DNA of 64,000 bases from Thiothrix winogradskyi (GCF_021650935.1 NZ_CP091244.1:3906001-3970000); one strand, 5' to 3'; counted from the stretch's first letter, positions 53,102 to 62,199 are shown. Made by a program: numbers and translations. Notes: generated from the letters alone by a model not told the origin.

Positions 53102-53888
53102 GACGGGTAAAAACCTCGTGGGCAAACAGTAAATCCTGCCAGGCTTTACGCTTGTCAGAGGGTTGGCGCAATAAATACGCTGGGTGATACGTCACCACGA
53201 CTGGTGTGCCGCTAACCGGCGCTCGGTGTTCTTGCCCACGCAAACGCGCCAAAGGTGCGGTGGTTTGTAACAGGTTTTGCGCAGCAATACGCCCGACCAC
53301 CAGAATTAACGCGGGGTTCACTAGCGCAATTTGACGTTCCAAATAGCCTCGACAATTGGCAGCTTCGTCGGCTTGTGGGTCGCGGTTATTCGGCGGGCGG
53401 CATTTAAGCACATTGGCGATATAGACGGTTTCACGCGGCATTCCAATCGCCAGCAACATATTGTTGAGCAATTGACCGGCTTTGCCCACAAACGGTTCAC
53501 CTTGACGGTCTTCTTCCGCACCGGGGGCTTCGCCGATGACCATCCACGCAGCTTGTTGATTACCCGCGCCAAACACCGTTTGGGTGCGGGTTTTGCTGAT
53601 GGCGCAACGGGTGCAAGATTCGACGGCAGTGCGGAGGTCTTGCCATGAGAGGGTGGAGAAGTCGGAAGCCCCCCCCATCCCCAGCCCTTCCCCCGCAAGG
53701 GGTGAAGGGAGCGAAGAAGGAGAAAGAAGTGCGAAGTTAGTAGTAGGTGCCACCTCTTGTTCCTTCCCCCCCTGCGGGGGAAGGTTAGGATGGGGGGAAT
53801 CTTCGACGGCGAAGCCGCGCATCTCTTTCGGCATCCACACCGGAATCCCCATTGCGTGCATGTAGCGATTGCGTACCTGCAAATCCAC
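53085..53888 (-). CDS. Family 4 uracil-DNA glycosylase with in-frame palindromic insertion
   Basis: This iron-sulfur uracil-DNA glycosylase removes uracil from DNA. The core shows CTRC (first two cluster cysteines), VIGEAPGAEEDRQGEPFVGKAGQLLN, the NVLKCRPPNNRDP segment with another cysteine, and VTYHPAYLLR near the end. Residues about 31-72 (PHPNLPPQGG ... PSPLAGEG) do not belong to the family. They are the translation of a 127-bp inverted-repeat element placed in frame between the N-terminal helix and the first cysteine pair. Start codon choice (GTG 53888) is uncertain. It is 6 bases after leuA. Confidence 0.9.
   Translation of the reverse strand: MDLQVRNRYMHAMGIPVWMPKEMRGFAVEDSPHPNLPPQGGKEQEVAPTTNFALLSPSSLPSPLAGEGLGMGGASDFSTLSWQDLRTAVESCTRCAISKTRTQTVFGAGNQQAAWMVIGEAPGAEEDRQGEPFVGKAGQLLNNMLLAIGMPRETVYIANVLKCRPPNNRDPQADEAANCRGYLERQIALVNPALILVVGRIAAQNLLQTTAPLARLRGQEHRAPVSGTPVVVTYHPAYLLRQPSDKRKAWQDLLFAHEVFTRHVQPN
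53671..53797. repeat. Inverted-repeat element inserted in frame in the glycosylase gene
   Basis: Left arm CCCCCCATCCCCAGCCCTTC (53671-53690, continuing CCCCGCAAGGGG) pairs with a right arm ending 53797 (AAGGTTAGGATGGGGGG). The centre is AGA-rich. It resembles the elements at 21078 and 61201 in layout. Both arms read through without a stop in the glycosylase frame. Confidence 0.85.
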
Positions 53889-53894
53889 CCGCGT

Positions 53895-55445
53895 TTACAC
53901 TCCCTGATGGTGCTGGGGGTGTTCGCGCAGCGCTTGGCTGGCGAGTTTGTTCCAAGCATCCACATAGGCTTTGGCGGAAGCGATTACGATGTCAGTATCC
54001 GCGCCGTGACCGTGGATAATACGCCCGCCTTTATCCAGTCGCACGGTCACTTCGCCTTGCGCATCTGTGCCGCTGGTAATGTTGTTGACGGAATACAGCG
54101 CCAGTGTCGCGGTTTCCCCGACAATGCTTTCGATAGCTTTGTAGACCGCATCGACCGGACCACCACCGATAGCCGTGGCAGTCTGTTCTTTGCCGTGAGC
54201 TTTTAGGGTAACACTGGCGTTTGGTGCTTCGCCGGTCGTGGAGCAGACATTCAGCGAAATCAGTTCATACGCCAGATCTTCTTGCGCAGAACGCGCATCC
54301 ATCATCAACACCATGATGTCTTCGTCGAAGATGTCGTGTTTGCGGTCAGCCAAGTCTTTGAAGCGCGAGAAAGCGATATTGAGTTCTTCTTCAGACTTCA
54401 GCTCGATATTGAGTTCCTGCAAGCGGGTTTTGAACGCATTGCGCCCGGAATGCTTGCCCAACACGATTTTATTGTCTGACCAACCCACGTCTTGTGCTCG
54501 CATGATTTCGTAAGTTTCGCGGTGCTTTAATACACCGTCTTGGTGAATGCCGGATTCGTGTGCAAACGCATTCGCGCCCACAATGGCTTTGTTGGGCTGT
54601 ACCGGGAAGCCGGTGACGCTGGAAACCAAGCGTGAGGTTGGCACGATATGCGTGGTATCAATGCGGGTTTCAACGGGGAATACGTCGGGGCGTACCCGAA
54701 TCGCCATCACCACTTCCTCCAAAGAAGCGTTACCGGCACGTTCACCCAAACCGTTGATCGTACACTCCACCTGACGTGCGCCTTGCATCACTGCTGCCAA
54801 GGAATTACCCACCGCCAAACCGAGGTCATTGTGGCAATGCACCGAGAAAACCGCCTTGTCAGCGTTCGGAATATGCGTAATCAAACGCCCGACCATATCG
54901 CCAAACACCGAGGGAATCTGATAGCCCACCGTGTCGGGAATATTGATGGTACGTGCCCCCGCATTAATCGCAGCTTCAATCACGCGACACAGGAAATCGA
55001 ACTCAGAACGCCCTGCATCTTCACACGAAAATTCCACGTCATCGGTGTAATTCCGCGCACGTTTCACCGCAAATACCGCCTGCTCAACCACCTGATCGGG
55101 TGTCATGCGCAGCTTGTTTTGCATGTGGATTGGGGAGGTGGCAATAAAGGTGTGAATACGCCCGGAATTCGCGGGTTTAATCGCTTCAGCCGCACGGTCG
55201 ATGTCCTTTTCCAACGCACGCGCTAGACCGCACACGGTGCTGTCTTTGACGAGACGGGCAATCGCCCTGACCGACTCGAAATCGCCAACGCTGGCAATCG
55301 GAAAACCACCTTCGATCACATCCACGCGCATTTTTTCCAGCATCAGGGCAATGCGGATTTTCTCTTCTTGCGTCATGGATGCGCCGGGGCTTTGTTCGCC
55401 GTCACGCAAGGTGGTATCAAAAATAATCAAACGGTCTTTAGACAT
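53895..55445 (-). CDS. leuA: 2-isopropylmalate synthase
   Basis: LeuA condenses acetyl-CoA with 2-oxoisovalerate, the first committed step of leucine synthesis. The 516-residue protein has the metal-binding IIFDTTLRDGEQSPGASM at the start, SVHCHNDLGLAVGNSLAAV (about residue 205) and NGLGERAGNASLEEVVMA, then the C-terminal regulatory domain that binds leucine. The ATG at 55445 follows AGGAG; the upstream in-frame extension is not conserved. Confidence 0.97.
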   Translation of the reverse strand: MSKDRLIIFDTTLRDGEQSPGASMTQEEKIRIALMLEKMRVDVIEGGFPIASVGDFESVRAIARLVKDSTVCGLARALEKDIDRAAEAIKPANSGRIHTFIATSPIHMQNKLRMTPDQVVEQAVFAVKRARNYTDDVEFSCEDAGRSEFDFLCRVIEAAINAGARTINIPDTVGYQIPSVFGDMVGRLITHIPNADKAVFSVHCHNDLGLAVGNSLAAVMQGARQVECTINGLGERAGNASLEEVVMAIRVRPDVFPVETRIDTTHIVPTSRLVSSVTGFPVQPNKAIVGANAFAHESGIHQDGVLKHRETYEIMRAQDVGWSDNKIVLGKHSGRNAFKTRLQELNIELKSEEELNIAFSRFKDLADRKHDIFDEDIMVLMMDARSAQEDLAYELISLNVCSTTGEAPNASVTLKAHGKEQTATAIGGGPVDAVYKAIESIVGETATLALYSVNNITSGTDAQGEVTVRLDKGGRIIHGHGADTDIVIASAKAYVDAWNKLASQALREHPQHHQGV

Positions 55446-55563
55446 ATTCCTGCTCCTAAAACACGGCTGCGCTGGGTGTGTGGCTGGCAACCGTTGTATC
55501 AATCTGAAAGTGGGAGTAATGATAGCGCGTGTTGCGCCGTAGAGCGTAGGAATTTACTCTACT

Positions 55564-56346
55564 TCAAGCGTCGACGCCTTTCTTACGCCGCTGAAACTTC
55601 CGCCAGCGCCGCCAAACCCAAAACAACGGCCCCGACAACGCATACAATAAAAACACCCCAAACAACACTTTAGGCGGGTCAATCGTGGTCAACGCCAACA
55701 CCAGCACTACCGCCAAAACCACCACGAATGGCACACGATTACGCAAATCGAAATCTTTGAAGCTGTAAAAACTGATATTGCTCACCATCAGCAACCCCAC
55801 CGCCAAGGTCAGCAACAACGCCGGGATTTGCACATTGCGCCCCATCACATCGAGGTCATGGAACACCCACACCATGCCCACCATCACCGCAGCAGCAGCC
55901 GGGCTAGGCAAACCCACAAAGAAACGCTTGTCGACTTTGCCGATTTGCGTATTAAACCGCGCCAACCGCAAGGCAGCACACGCCACGTAAATAAAAGCAG
56001 CTAACCACCCGGCTTTCCCCCACGCATCACCGGACGTTTGTAAATGCACCAATGCCCATTGATACATCACCAGCCCCGGCGCAACGCCAAAGGAAATTAA
56101 ATCCGCGAGACTGTCATATTGCGCCCCGAATTCTGTCTGGGTATTGGTCATACGCGCAACACGCCCATCCAACCCATCCAAAATCATGGCGATGAATACC
56201 GCGATAGCGGCAGCCTCAAACTTGCCCTGCATGGCGGCGACAACCGCATAAAAACCACCGAACATTGCGCCGGTGGTCAACAAATTGGGCAGTAAATAAA
56301 TACCCCTACTGGGTGGTGCTTTGGTGTTTAGTTGTTGCTCTTCCAC
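55564..56346 (-). CDS. pssA: CDP-diacylglycerol--serine O-phosphatidyltransferase
   Basis: PssA makes phosphatidylserine, precursor of phosphatidylethanolamine, in the inner membrane. The 260-residue protein has the CDP-alcohol phosphatidyltransferase signature DGLDGRVARMTNTQTEFG followed by AQYDSLAD (about residues 58-82) and several hydrophobic helices. This is the integral-membrane type of the enzyme. It precedes leuA on the same strand by 118 bases. Confidence 0.95.
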   Translation of the reverse strand: MEEQQLNTKAPPSRGIYLLPNLLTTGAMFGGFYAVVAAMQGKFEAAAIAVFIAMILDGLDGRVARMTNTQTEFGAQYDSLADLISFGVAPGLVMYQWALVHLQTSGDAWGKAGWLAAFIYVACAALRLARFNTQIGKVDKRFFVGLPSPAAAAVMVGMVWVFHDLDVMGRNVQIPALLLTLAVGLLMVSNISFYSFKDFDLRNRVPFVVVLAVVLVLALTTIDPPKVLFGVFLLYALSGPLFWVWRRWRKFQRRKKGVDA

Positions 56347-56426
56347 TGAATACTTCCGTTTAGCTACTTATCGGTGCATAGTAGCCAGCATTGTGCCACA
56401 GTGGAATGCGTTTATGTTACCACAAC

Positions 56427-56543
56427 CTATTCACCCGACTTTTTAACAAACACCCATGCAAAGTAACCCATCATTCCCAACACAAACAGAATGACTAACA
56501 GACTTAAGATACCCATCCAACTTCCAAATAATAGCTCAGACAT
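56427..56543 (-). CDS. DUF3149 small membrane protein (38 aa)
   Basis: This 38-residue frame starts MSELLFGSWMGILSLLVILF and ends YFAWVFVKKSGE. It matches the DUF3149 pattern: LLFGS, one membrane helix, then a short basic tail. Such proteins are single-pass and of unknown function, and are often missed by gene finders. It lies between pssA and fnr, on the opposite strand to fnr, with an FNR box in the gap. Confidence 0.75.
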   Translation of the reverse strand: MSELLFGSWMGILSLLVILFVLGMMGYFAWVFVKKSGE

Positions 56544-56617
56544 GGCAACCTATTCTCCTACACTAATGCCAATAAACGTGTACAATCCCAAGTCTAGGCG
56601 AATACGCTTGCATTGTT

Positions 56618-56631
56618 TTGATTTACATCAA
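56618..56631. promoter_or_regulatory. FNR/Anr box upstream of fnr
   Basis: TTGATTTACATCAA is a perfect TTGAT-N4-ATCAA site, 84 bases before the fnr start and 75 bases before the divergent DUF3149 gene. Autoregulation of fnr is likely. The rest of the 56544-56714 gap shows nothing else clear. Confidence 0.8.
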
Positions 56632-56714
56632 AAAACATGAACTTAGATGGCAAGAGAGACCATCGCACCAAAACTAAACAATCCTTAGAACATCATCACA
56701 GCTTGGGATGACGC

Positions 56715-57467
56715 ATGAAGACAGTTGCTTTACACAGTGCCAAAAAATCAGCGGTTGCTTGCCATAATTGCAGTTTGAGTGAACTCTGCCTACCCCGTGG
56801 TCTGAACCGTGACGAGTTGGAGTTATTGGAAAACTCCATCAACAAAACCATCAAAATCAAGAAAAAAGACTACTTGTTCCACCGCGATGACCAGCAGCAA
56901 TCCATTTACGCCGTCAAAGCCGGAGCCATCAAAACCTCGTTATCCACCCCCGATGGCGAAGAACAAATCCTTGGTTTCTACCTGCCAGGTGACTTATTGG
57001 GGTTCGATGCCTTTGCCCGTGACCGCCACACCTGCGATGCCCAGGCACTCGATGACACCATGGTTTGCGAACTCAGTATGAATAATTTTCAGGAATTATG
57101 CGGCAAATTGCCCATTATGCGCGGGCAAATGATGCGCCAAATCGGTGCAGAGCTGGAACGCGAACAGATGCTACTGCTGACATTGGGGCAAATGCGCACC
57201 GAAGAACGCCTTGCCACCTTCCTTTCCAGCTTGTCGGAACGCAATAAAGAGCGCGGTTTTTCCAGCAATGAATTCAACCTGCCAATGGCTCGCCATGACC
57301 TTGCCAATTACCTCGGCATGGCGGTTGAAACCCTCAGTCGCATGTTTTCGCGCTTGCAGGATGAGAATATCATCGCAGTGCAACACCGGCTCGTCAAAAT
57401 CGCAGATATGAACCGCCTGAAACAACTAGCACACCACACCTGCCGCCCCGCCAGTGACGTGCTGTAG
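56715..57467 (+). CDS. fnr: FNR/Anr family oxygen-sensing regulator
   Basis: FNR binds a 4Fe-4S cluster that is lost on contact with oxygen; the cluster form dimerises and binds TTGAT-N4-ATCAA sites. The 250-residue protein has three N-terminal cysteines in ACHNCSLSELC (residues 16, 19, 25) and the fourth in RDRHTCDAQ (about residue 111), so the sensor is complete. The cyclic-nucleotide-binding fold and a C-terminal helix-turn-helix (LGMAVETLSRMFSRLQ) follow. It is convergent with hemN. Confidence 0.96.
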   Translation: MKTVALHSAKKSAVACHNCSLSELCLPRGLNRDELELLENSINKTIKIKKKDYLFHRDDQQQSIYAVKAGAIKTSLSTPDGEEQILGFYLPGDLLGFDAFARDRHTCDAQALDDTMVCELSMNNFQELCGKLPIMRGQMMRQIGAELEREQMLLLTLGQMRTEERLATFLSSLSERNKERGFSSNEFNLPMARHDLANYLGMAVETLSRMFSRLQDENIIAVQHRLVKIADMNRLKQLAHHTCRPASDVL

Positions 57468-57490
57468 GCGGATATAAAAGCAGACGGATA

Positions 57491-58876
57491 TTAAATCACC
57501 CGTGAAAAACGCTGTTGCACACCCTGTTTGCGCAGGCTGACATCAAACACCATGCAGATATTGCGGATCAAAAAGCGCCCGCGTGGCGTGACATCCAAAC
57601 CCACCCCGGTAAACCGCAACAGGTCATCAGCCGTCATGGTTTGCAGCAATTCCAATTCTCGGCTGAAATAGTCTGCAAATTTCAGATTAAATAAACGTTC
57701 AACCTGCGTAAAATCCAGCGTAAAGTGGCAAGCCAATTGCTGAATGATGTAGCGCCGCAGCACATCATCTTCATCCAAGGTCAGCCCCTTGATCACCGGC
57801 AAATGCCCCGCATCAAGTGCCGCGTAATACTCATCCAGCGTTTTTGCATTCTGGCTATAACATTCCGCCACACTACTGATCGAACTCACCCCCATCGCCA
57901 CCAAATCGCAATCCGCGTGAGTGGTATACCCCTGGAAATTGCGATGCAAAGTTCCGTTACGTTGAGCAATTGCCAACTCATCATCCGGCTTGGCGAAATG
58001 ATCCATCCCAATGTACTCGTAACCGGCAGCAGTCAAATGCTCCACCGCAAGCTGCATGATTTCTAACTTGGTTTCGGGTGAAGGCAAATCCGCCTCATTG
58101 ATGCGCCGTTGCGGTTTGAACAAATTCGGCATGTGTGCGTAATTGAACACCGAAATACGATCCGGCGACATCTCAATAATGGTATCCAAGGTCTGACGGA
58201 AACTTTCCATCGTTTGGAATGGCAAGCCGTAAATCAAATCCACGCTAATCGACTTTGCCCCCTGCGCCCGGCAGGCTTCAATAATCGACAGAGTTTGCGC
58301 AATCGGCTGGATGCGGTTGACCGCAATTTGCACCCGCTCATCCACATCCTGCACACCAAGACTGAAACGGTTGAAACCGATTTCACGCAACACGCCAATC
58401 GTTTCCGGCGTCACCGAACGCGGATCAATTTCGATGGAATAATCACCTTCATCGGTAATATGCAGGGAAAAATGTTCGCGCGTTTTATCCATCAACGCCC
58501 GCATCTCATCGTGATTAAGGAACGTTGGTGTGCCGCCGCCCCAATGCAACTGCTCCACCATACGGTCACGGTCATACAGCTTGGCTTGCATCTCGATTTC
58601 ACGGAACAAGTATTGCAGATAAGTCTCCGCCTTGGAGTGATCTTTGGTCACAATCTTATTGCAGGCACAATAGAAACACACCGTATCGCAAAACGGCACA
58701 TGAAAATACAAGGATAAGGGCAACGGAATGGGGTCTTCGTTGCTCATATAAGCGTGCGCTTTGTACTCATCTTCGGTAAAAGGCCCGAATGCAACCGCCG
58801 TCGGATAAGACGTATAACGCGGTCCCGCCGTGTCATAGCGACGTATCAAATCTGCATCAAATTGAATTGCACTCAT
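57491..58876 (-). CDS. hemN: Oxygen-independent coproporphyrinogen III oxidase
   Basis: HemN is a radical-SAM enzyme that decarboxylates coproporphyrinogen III to protoporphyrinogen IX without oxygen. The 461-residue protein has PFCDTVCFYCACNK (cluster motif CxxxCxxC, plus the HemN-type extra Cys), YTSYPTA near the start, WGGGTPTFL and the C-terminal HemN domain. The ATG at 58876 follows GAGGTTGG. An FNR box lies about 100 bases upstream. Confidence 0.96.
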   Translation of the reverse strand: MSAIQFDADLIRRYDTAGPRYTSYPTAVAFGPFTEDEYKAHAYMSNEDPIPLPLSLYFHVPFCDTVCFYCACNKIVTKDHSKAETYLQYLFREIEMQAKLYDRDRMVEQLHWGGGTPTFLNHDEMRALMDKTREHFSLHITDEGDYSIEIDPRSVTPETIGVLREIGFNRFSLGVQDVDERVQIAVNRIQPIAQTLSIIEACRAQGAKSISVDLIYGLPFQTMESFRQTLDTIIEMSPDRISVFNYAHMPNLFKPQRRINEADLPSPETKLEIMQLAVEHLTAAGYEYIGMDHFAKPDDELAIAQRNGTLHRNFQGYTTHADCDLVAMGVSSISSVAECYSQNAKTLDEYYAALDAGHLPVIKGLTLDEDDVLRRYIIQQLACHFTLDFTQVERLFNLKFADYFSRELELLQTMTADDLLRFTGVGLDVTPRGRFLIRNICMVFDVSLRKQGVQQRFSRVI

Positions 58877-58971
58877 ACCAACCTCTTCTTTTAACCCAAA
58901 GCTAAGCAGCACACATAATCGCTGCATCTGACCTCCCCTGACAAGCACTTGAAACAAAACATTAAACTTAG

Positions 58972-58985
58972 TTGACTTGTATCAA
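58972..58985. promoter_or_regulatory. FNR-type box between hemN and the candidate small RNA
   Basis: TTGACTTGTATCAA fits TTGAT-N4-ATCAA with one mismatch. It could serve hemN (leftward) and the rightward transcript ending at 59145. Confidence 0.7.
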
Positions 58986-59017
58986 GAAACTGGAAGTGGA
59001 CAGATTGTAAACCACAT

Positions 59018-59145
59018 AAAAAACAGGTGTAATGACTCTCGAAGGTTGCTGATGTCGATGTTTCGTTACCTCCTCTGAGTCGGCAACCTTCAACGCTCTA
59101 CATACCCTAAAGCACTTAGGCTCTCCTTCGGGAGAGCCTTTTTTT
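59018..59145 (+). ncRNA. Candidate FNR-controlled small RNA
   Basis: A rightward, gene-free stretch begins about 40 bases after the FNR box and ends in a strong terminator (59118-59145). It contains a stem GAAGGTTGC/GCAACCTTC whose loop holds CCTCCTC, complementary to Shine-Dalgarno sequences. A weak -10 (TGTAAA, 59006-59011) stands at a spacing near -40 from the box. No start codon gives more than 8 codons. The 5' end is an estimate. Confidence 0.5.
59118..59145 (+). terminator. Rho-independent terminator with TTCG loop
   Basis: AGGCTCTCC-TTCG-GGAGAGCCT is followed by seven T. The T-run is only on the plus strand, and no plus-strand protein gene lies before it. Confidence 0.9.
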
Positions 59146-59174
59146 ATTGGGAAATATCGCCTGCCAACAAATAC

Positions 59175-59678
59175 CTACTGAGCGGGCTGTAATGCCAGTG
59201 CAGTAGCGGCAGCGGTGGGTAATACGCCATCCAAACGCCAGCTTGCATCCAGCGGCAACAACTGCGCATACCACTTCCCCGCAGACAAGGCATGGATACG
59301 CCCCGTCCACTGACCTGTGGCACTCTTGCTCAACAGCACTTCCTGATCACGGTCAGGAAACGTGGCATGGAACACTTTCAGCACCAATTGCTGCTGATCT
59401 TGCACCACGGCATTATCCAGCGTCAGGGTGACCGTTTGCCCGCTCAATGCCATATTGCCTTGCAAACCCAGCTCGGTAGCTTTGTGCCCCTTCGCCAGCG
59501 AATAGTTAATAGCTCTGCCCACCTTATAGTAGTCATCCACCACCAAGCCACTGCTGCCAGAAGCCGCCAGCGAGTACGTGTACAACCCCGCCACCACCGC
59601 AGTGGCAGGCATAATCATTAGTAGCCAAGGCCACGGTTGCTTGTACCAAGGGGTGTTATCTTTCACATCAACGTACAT
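59175..59678 (-). CDS. fixH: FixH family protein
   Basis: This 167-residue protein has one N-terminal membrane helix (WPWLLMIMPATAVVAGLYTY) and a periplasmic domain with VVDDYYKVGRAINY, the FixH signature. FixH helps assemble cbb3 oxidase, probably with copper delivery. It lies 16 bases after ccoG. Confidence 0.92.
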   Translation of the reverse strand: MYVDVKDNTPWYKQPWPWLLMIMPATAVVAGLYTYSLAASGSSGLVVDDYYKVGRAINYSLAKGHKATELGLQGNMALSGQTVTLTLDNAVVQDQQQLVLKVFHATFPDRDQEVLLSKSATGQWTGRIHALSAGKWYAQLLPLDASWRLDGVLPTAAATALALQPAQ

Positions 59679-59694
59679 ACGCTCTACCTCTTAA

Positions 59695-61065
59695 CTAGTT
59701 TGGCCCTAGGAAACGGGCTTTCTGGGTTTGTGCCACGGCTGGGTCATCTTGCGCTTCGATATGGAACATCACTTCCTGACTACGGCTGCTCATTTTGTCA
59801 GGGTTGACCACCACCTTGACCGGTACTTCCGCTACCCTGCCAGAGCCGAGATGCACCTTTTCTGCACCTTGCAGCCGGATGCCGTCAATGCCTGCCACGC
59901 TAATGGTATAGTGATGTTCGCGCTCATCCATATTCATGATTTTTAAAGTGAAAACATTCTCGATATTACCATCGCCAGTATCACGGAACAGCGCGTTACG
60001 GTCACGGATAATATCCATTTCCAGCGGCACACGTTGCATCACGGAATACACCAATGCCCCCGTAATCGCCAGCAACAAACCGGCATAAATAAAGGTACGT
60101 CCACGCAGAATCTGGGTTTTGCCACCGTGTAAAGCATGTTCGGTGGTGTAACGCACCAAACCACGCGGGTAGCCCATCTTGTCCATAATACTGTCACAGG
60201 CATCAATACACGCCGCGCAACCGATGCACTCGTATTGCAAGCCCTTGCGGATGTCGATCCCGGTCGGGCATACCTGCACACACAACGTACAATCGACGCA
60301 CTCACCTTTATCAGCGGGCTTTTCCACCCCGCGTTTACGCGCACCGCGTGGCTCACCGCGTGCCTCGTCATACGACACGATCAGGGTATCATTGTCAAAC
60401 ATGGCACTCTGAAAACGGGCATACGGGCACATGTACAAGCAAATCTGTTCACGCAGGAAACCCGCATTGCCGTAAGTCGCCAGCCCATAAAACAGAATCC
60501 AGAACAATGCCCAGCCACCCATAATGCCGCTGCTGAGTTCAAACCACAGTGCTTCCACTGGCACAAAGAAGCCAACGAAAGTAAAACCTGTCCACAGTGA
60601 GAAAAACAACCAGAGTGCGTGTTTAATCGCTTTCTTGCCAATTTTGACCCGATCCCACGGAGCATTATCCAGCTTGATTTGTTGCGGGCGGTCGCCTTCC
60701 ACCCACCGCTCAATCCAGATAAACACCTCACTCCACACCGTTTGCGGGCAAGCGTAACCGCACCACACCCGCCCTGCCAGCGCGGTGACAAAGAACAGCA
60801 ACAATGCCAACAAAATCAGGATAACCGCCAGATAGAAAAAGTCCTGCGGCCAAAAGGTCATGCCAAACAAATAGAATTTACGCGCAGGCAAATCGAACAA
60901 CACCAGTTGCTGATCATTCCATTTCAGCCAGGGCAATAAATAGAATAACCCCAACAAGCCCCACACCGAAGTCTTGCGCAAGGTGGTAAACAAACCTCTG
61001 GTTTGGCGTGGGTAGATTTTCTGGTGTTCTTTGTAGAACCCGCTACTTTGCTTATCGCTGGACAT
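59695..61065 (-). CDS. ccoG: Cytochrome c oxidase accessory protein CcoG
   Basis: CcoG reduces copper for insertion in cbb3 oxidase. The 456-residue polytopic protein has an N-terminal 4-helix part with CGYACPQTVW, the two 4Fe-4S motifs CVDCTLCVQVCPTGIDIRKG and CIGCAACIDACD (about residues 255-290), then a C-terminal periplasmic domain. The ATG at 61065 (MSSDKQ) is preferred over an upstream in-frame start. It is 241 bases after ccoP, separated by a palindromic element. Confidence 0.96.
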   Translation of the reverse strand: MSSDKQSSGFYKEHQKIYPRQTRGLFTTLRKTSVWGLLGLFYLLPWLKWNDQQLVLFDLPARKFYLFGMTFWPQDFFYLAVILILLALLLFFVTALAGRVWCGYACPQTVWSEVFIWIERWVEGDRPQQIKLDNAPWDRVKIGKKAIKHALWLFFSLWTGFTFVGFFVPVEALWFELSSGIMGGWALFWILFYGLATYGNAGFLREQICLYMCPYARFQSAMFDNDTLIVSYDEARGEPRGARKRGVEKPADKGECVDCTLCVQVCPTGIDIRKGLQYECIGCAACIDACDSIMDKMGYPRGLVRYTTEHALHGGKTQILRGRTFIYAGLLLAITGALVYSVMQRVPLEMDIIRDRNALFRDTGDGNIENVFTLKIMNMDEREHHYTISVAGIDGIRLQGAEKVHLGSGRVAEVPVKVVVNPDKMSSRSQEVMFHIEAQDDPAVAQTQKARFLGPN

Positions 61066-61200
61066 ACCAATACCCTTCAACCTGAATGAGTCACAAGACC
61101 CGTAAACTAGCACGCAACACGGTGAATTTATTTGATAAAAAGCGGATTGGAAAACAGTTTTTTGCTTTACAAACCACTTTTCGGATATTTGTCAAAGATT

Positions 61201-61300
61201 ACCCCTCACCCCCTAACCCCCTCTCCCTCAAGGGGCGAGGGGGAACAAGAGAATTCTTAGCCCCTCTCCCCTTGAGGGAGAGGGGTTGGGGTGAGGGGTT
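61201..61300. repeat. GC-rich inverted-repeat element between ccoP and ccoG
   Basis: Arms of about 40 bases (left begins ACCCCTCACCCCCTAACCCC, right ends GGGGTTGGGGTGAGGGGT) flank AAGAGAATTCTTAG. It is closely related to the element at 21078-21177. It may attenuate read-through from ccoP to ccoG. Confidence 0.8.
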
Positions 61301-61305
61301 CTCAC

Positions 61306-62199
61306 CTACTTCTGCGACAACCCATACACATAAGCTGACAACAAGTGCACCTTGTCTTCCCCAAGGAAGTCAGCGTGCGCAGGCATCTGCCCCATACGTC
61401 CGTTGGCGATAGTTTCCTTGATGGCATCAGCCGAAGAGCCATACAACCAGATGTTGTCAGTCAGATTCGGACCACCCAAGGCTTGGTTGCCCTTGCCGTC
61501 CATCCCGTGGCAAGCCAGACAGCCGTTCGCGGTGTACAATTGCTGACCTTGAGCCACTTTCGCAGCATCGGCTTCACGACCGCTCAGGCTCATGACGTAA
61601 TTGGCTAGTGCATCAATACCGGCTTCATCCACCCGGTCTTTGTGCGGTGGCATGACGCCATTACGCCCAGCAAGGATGGATTGCTTGATCTGCTCCGGTG
61701 AACCGCCGTACAGCCAATCCGCATCCGCAAGGTTAGGGAAACCCTTAGCACCTTCCGCATCCGACCCGTGGCATTGAGCGCAGTAGCTCAGGAACATACG
61801 CCGCCCCATGCCTTGGGCTTCTTCGTCTTTTGCCACATCCGCAATGGGTAATGCCGCAAACTTCTTGAAGATAGGATCGTAAGTAGCCGCTGCATTCTCC
61901 ATTTCAGCGCCGTATTGACTGCCCTGTGAAGACCAGTTCAACAAGCCTTTGAAGGAACCCAAACCGGGGAACAGTGCCAGATAAACCAGCCCGAAGATAA
62001 TGGTGATGTAAAACAACCACAGCCACCAACGCGGCATCGGGTTATTGTACTCTTCCAGACCATCCCATTGATGGCCTGTCACGTCACCCTGTGCTGCTTC
62101 ACCCGGACGGGTTTTCGTTGTCCAGCGAATCAGCCAGTAACAGGCAAAAATATTGCCCAATGTGATCAGGATAATCCAACCACTCCAGAAACCACTCAT
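61306..62199 (-). CDS. ccoP: cbb3-type cytochrome c oxidase subunit III
   Basis: CcoP is the diheme cytochrome c subunit that takes electrons to the CcoO/CcoN core. The 297-residue protein has two N-terminal membrane helices, NNPMPRWWLWLFY, and two heme c motifs, CAQCH (about residue 145) and CLACH (about residue 232). It overlaps ccoQ by 4 bases. Confidence 0.97.
   Translation of the reverse strand: MSGFWSGWIILITLGNIFACYWLIRWTTKTRPGEAAQGDVTGHQWDGLEEYNNPMPRWWLWLFYITIIFGLVYLALFPGLGSFKGLLNWSSQGSQYGAEMENAAATYDPIFKKFAALPIADVAKDEEAQGMGRRMFLSYCAQCHGSDAEGAKGFPNLADADWLYGGSPEQIKQSILAGRNGVMPPHKDRVDEAGIDALANYVMSLSGREADAAKVAQGQQLYTANGCLACHGMDGKGNQALGGPNLTDNIWLYGSSADAIKETIANGRMGQMPAHADFLGEDKVHLLSAYVYGLSQK

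Noticed and set aside
59118..59145. Terminator for fixH or hemN.
   Set aside because: Both genes read leftward and the T-run follows the hairpin only on the plus strand.
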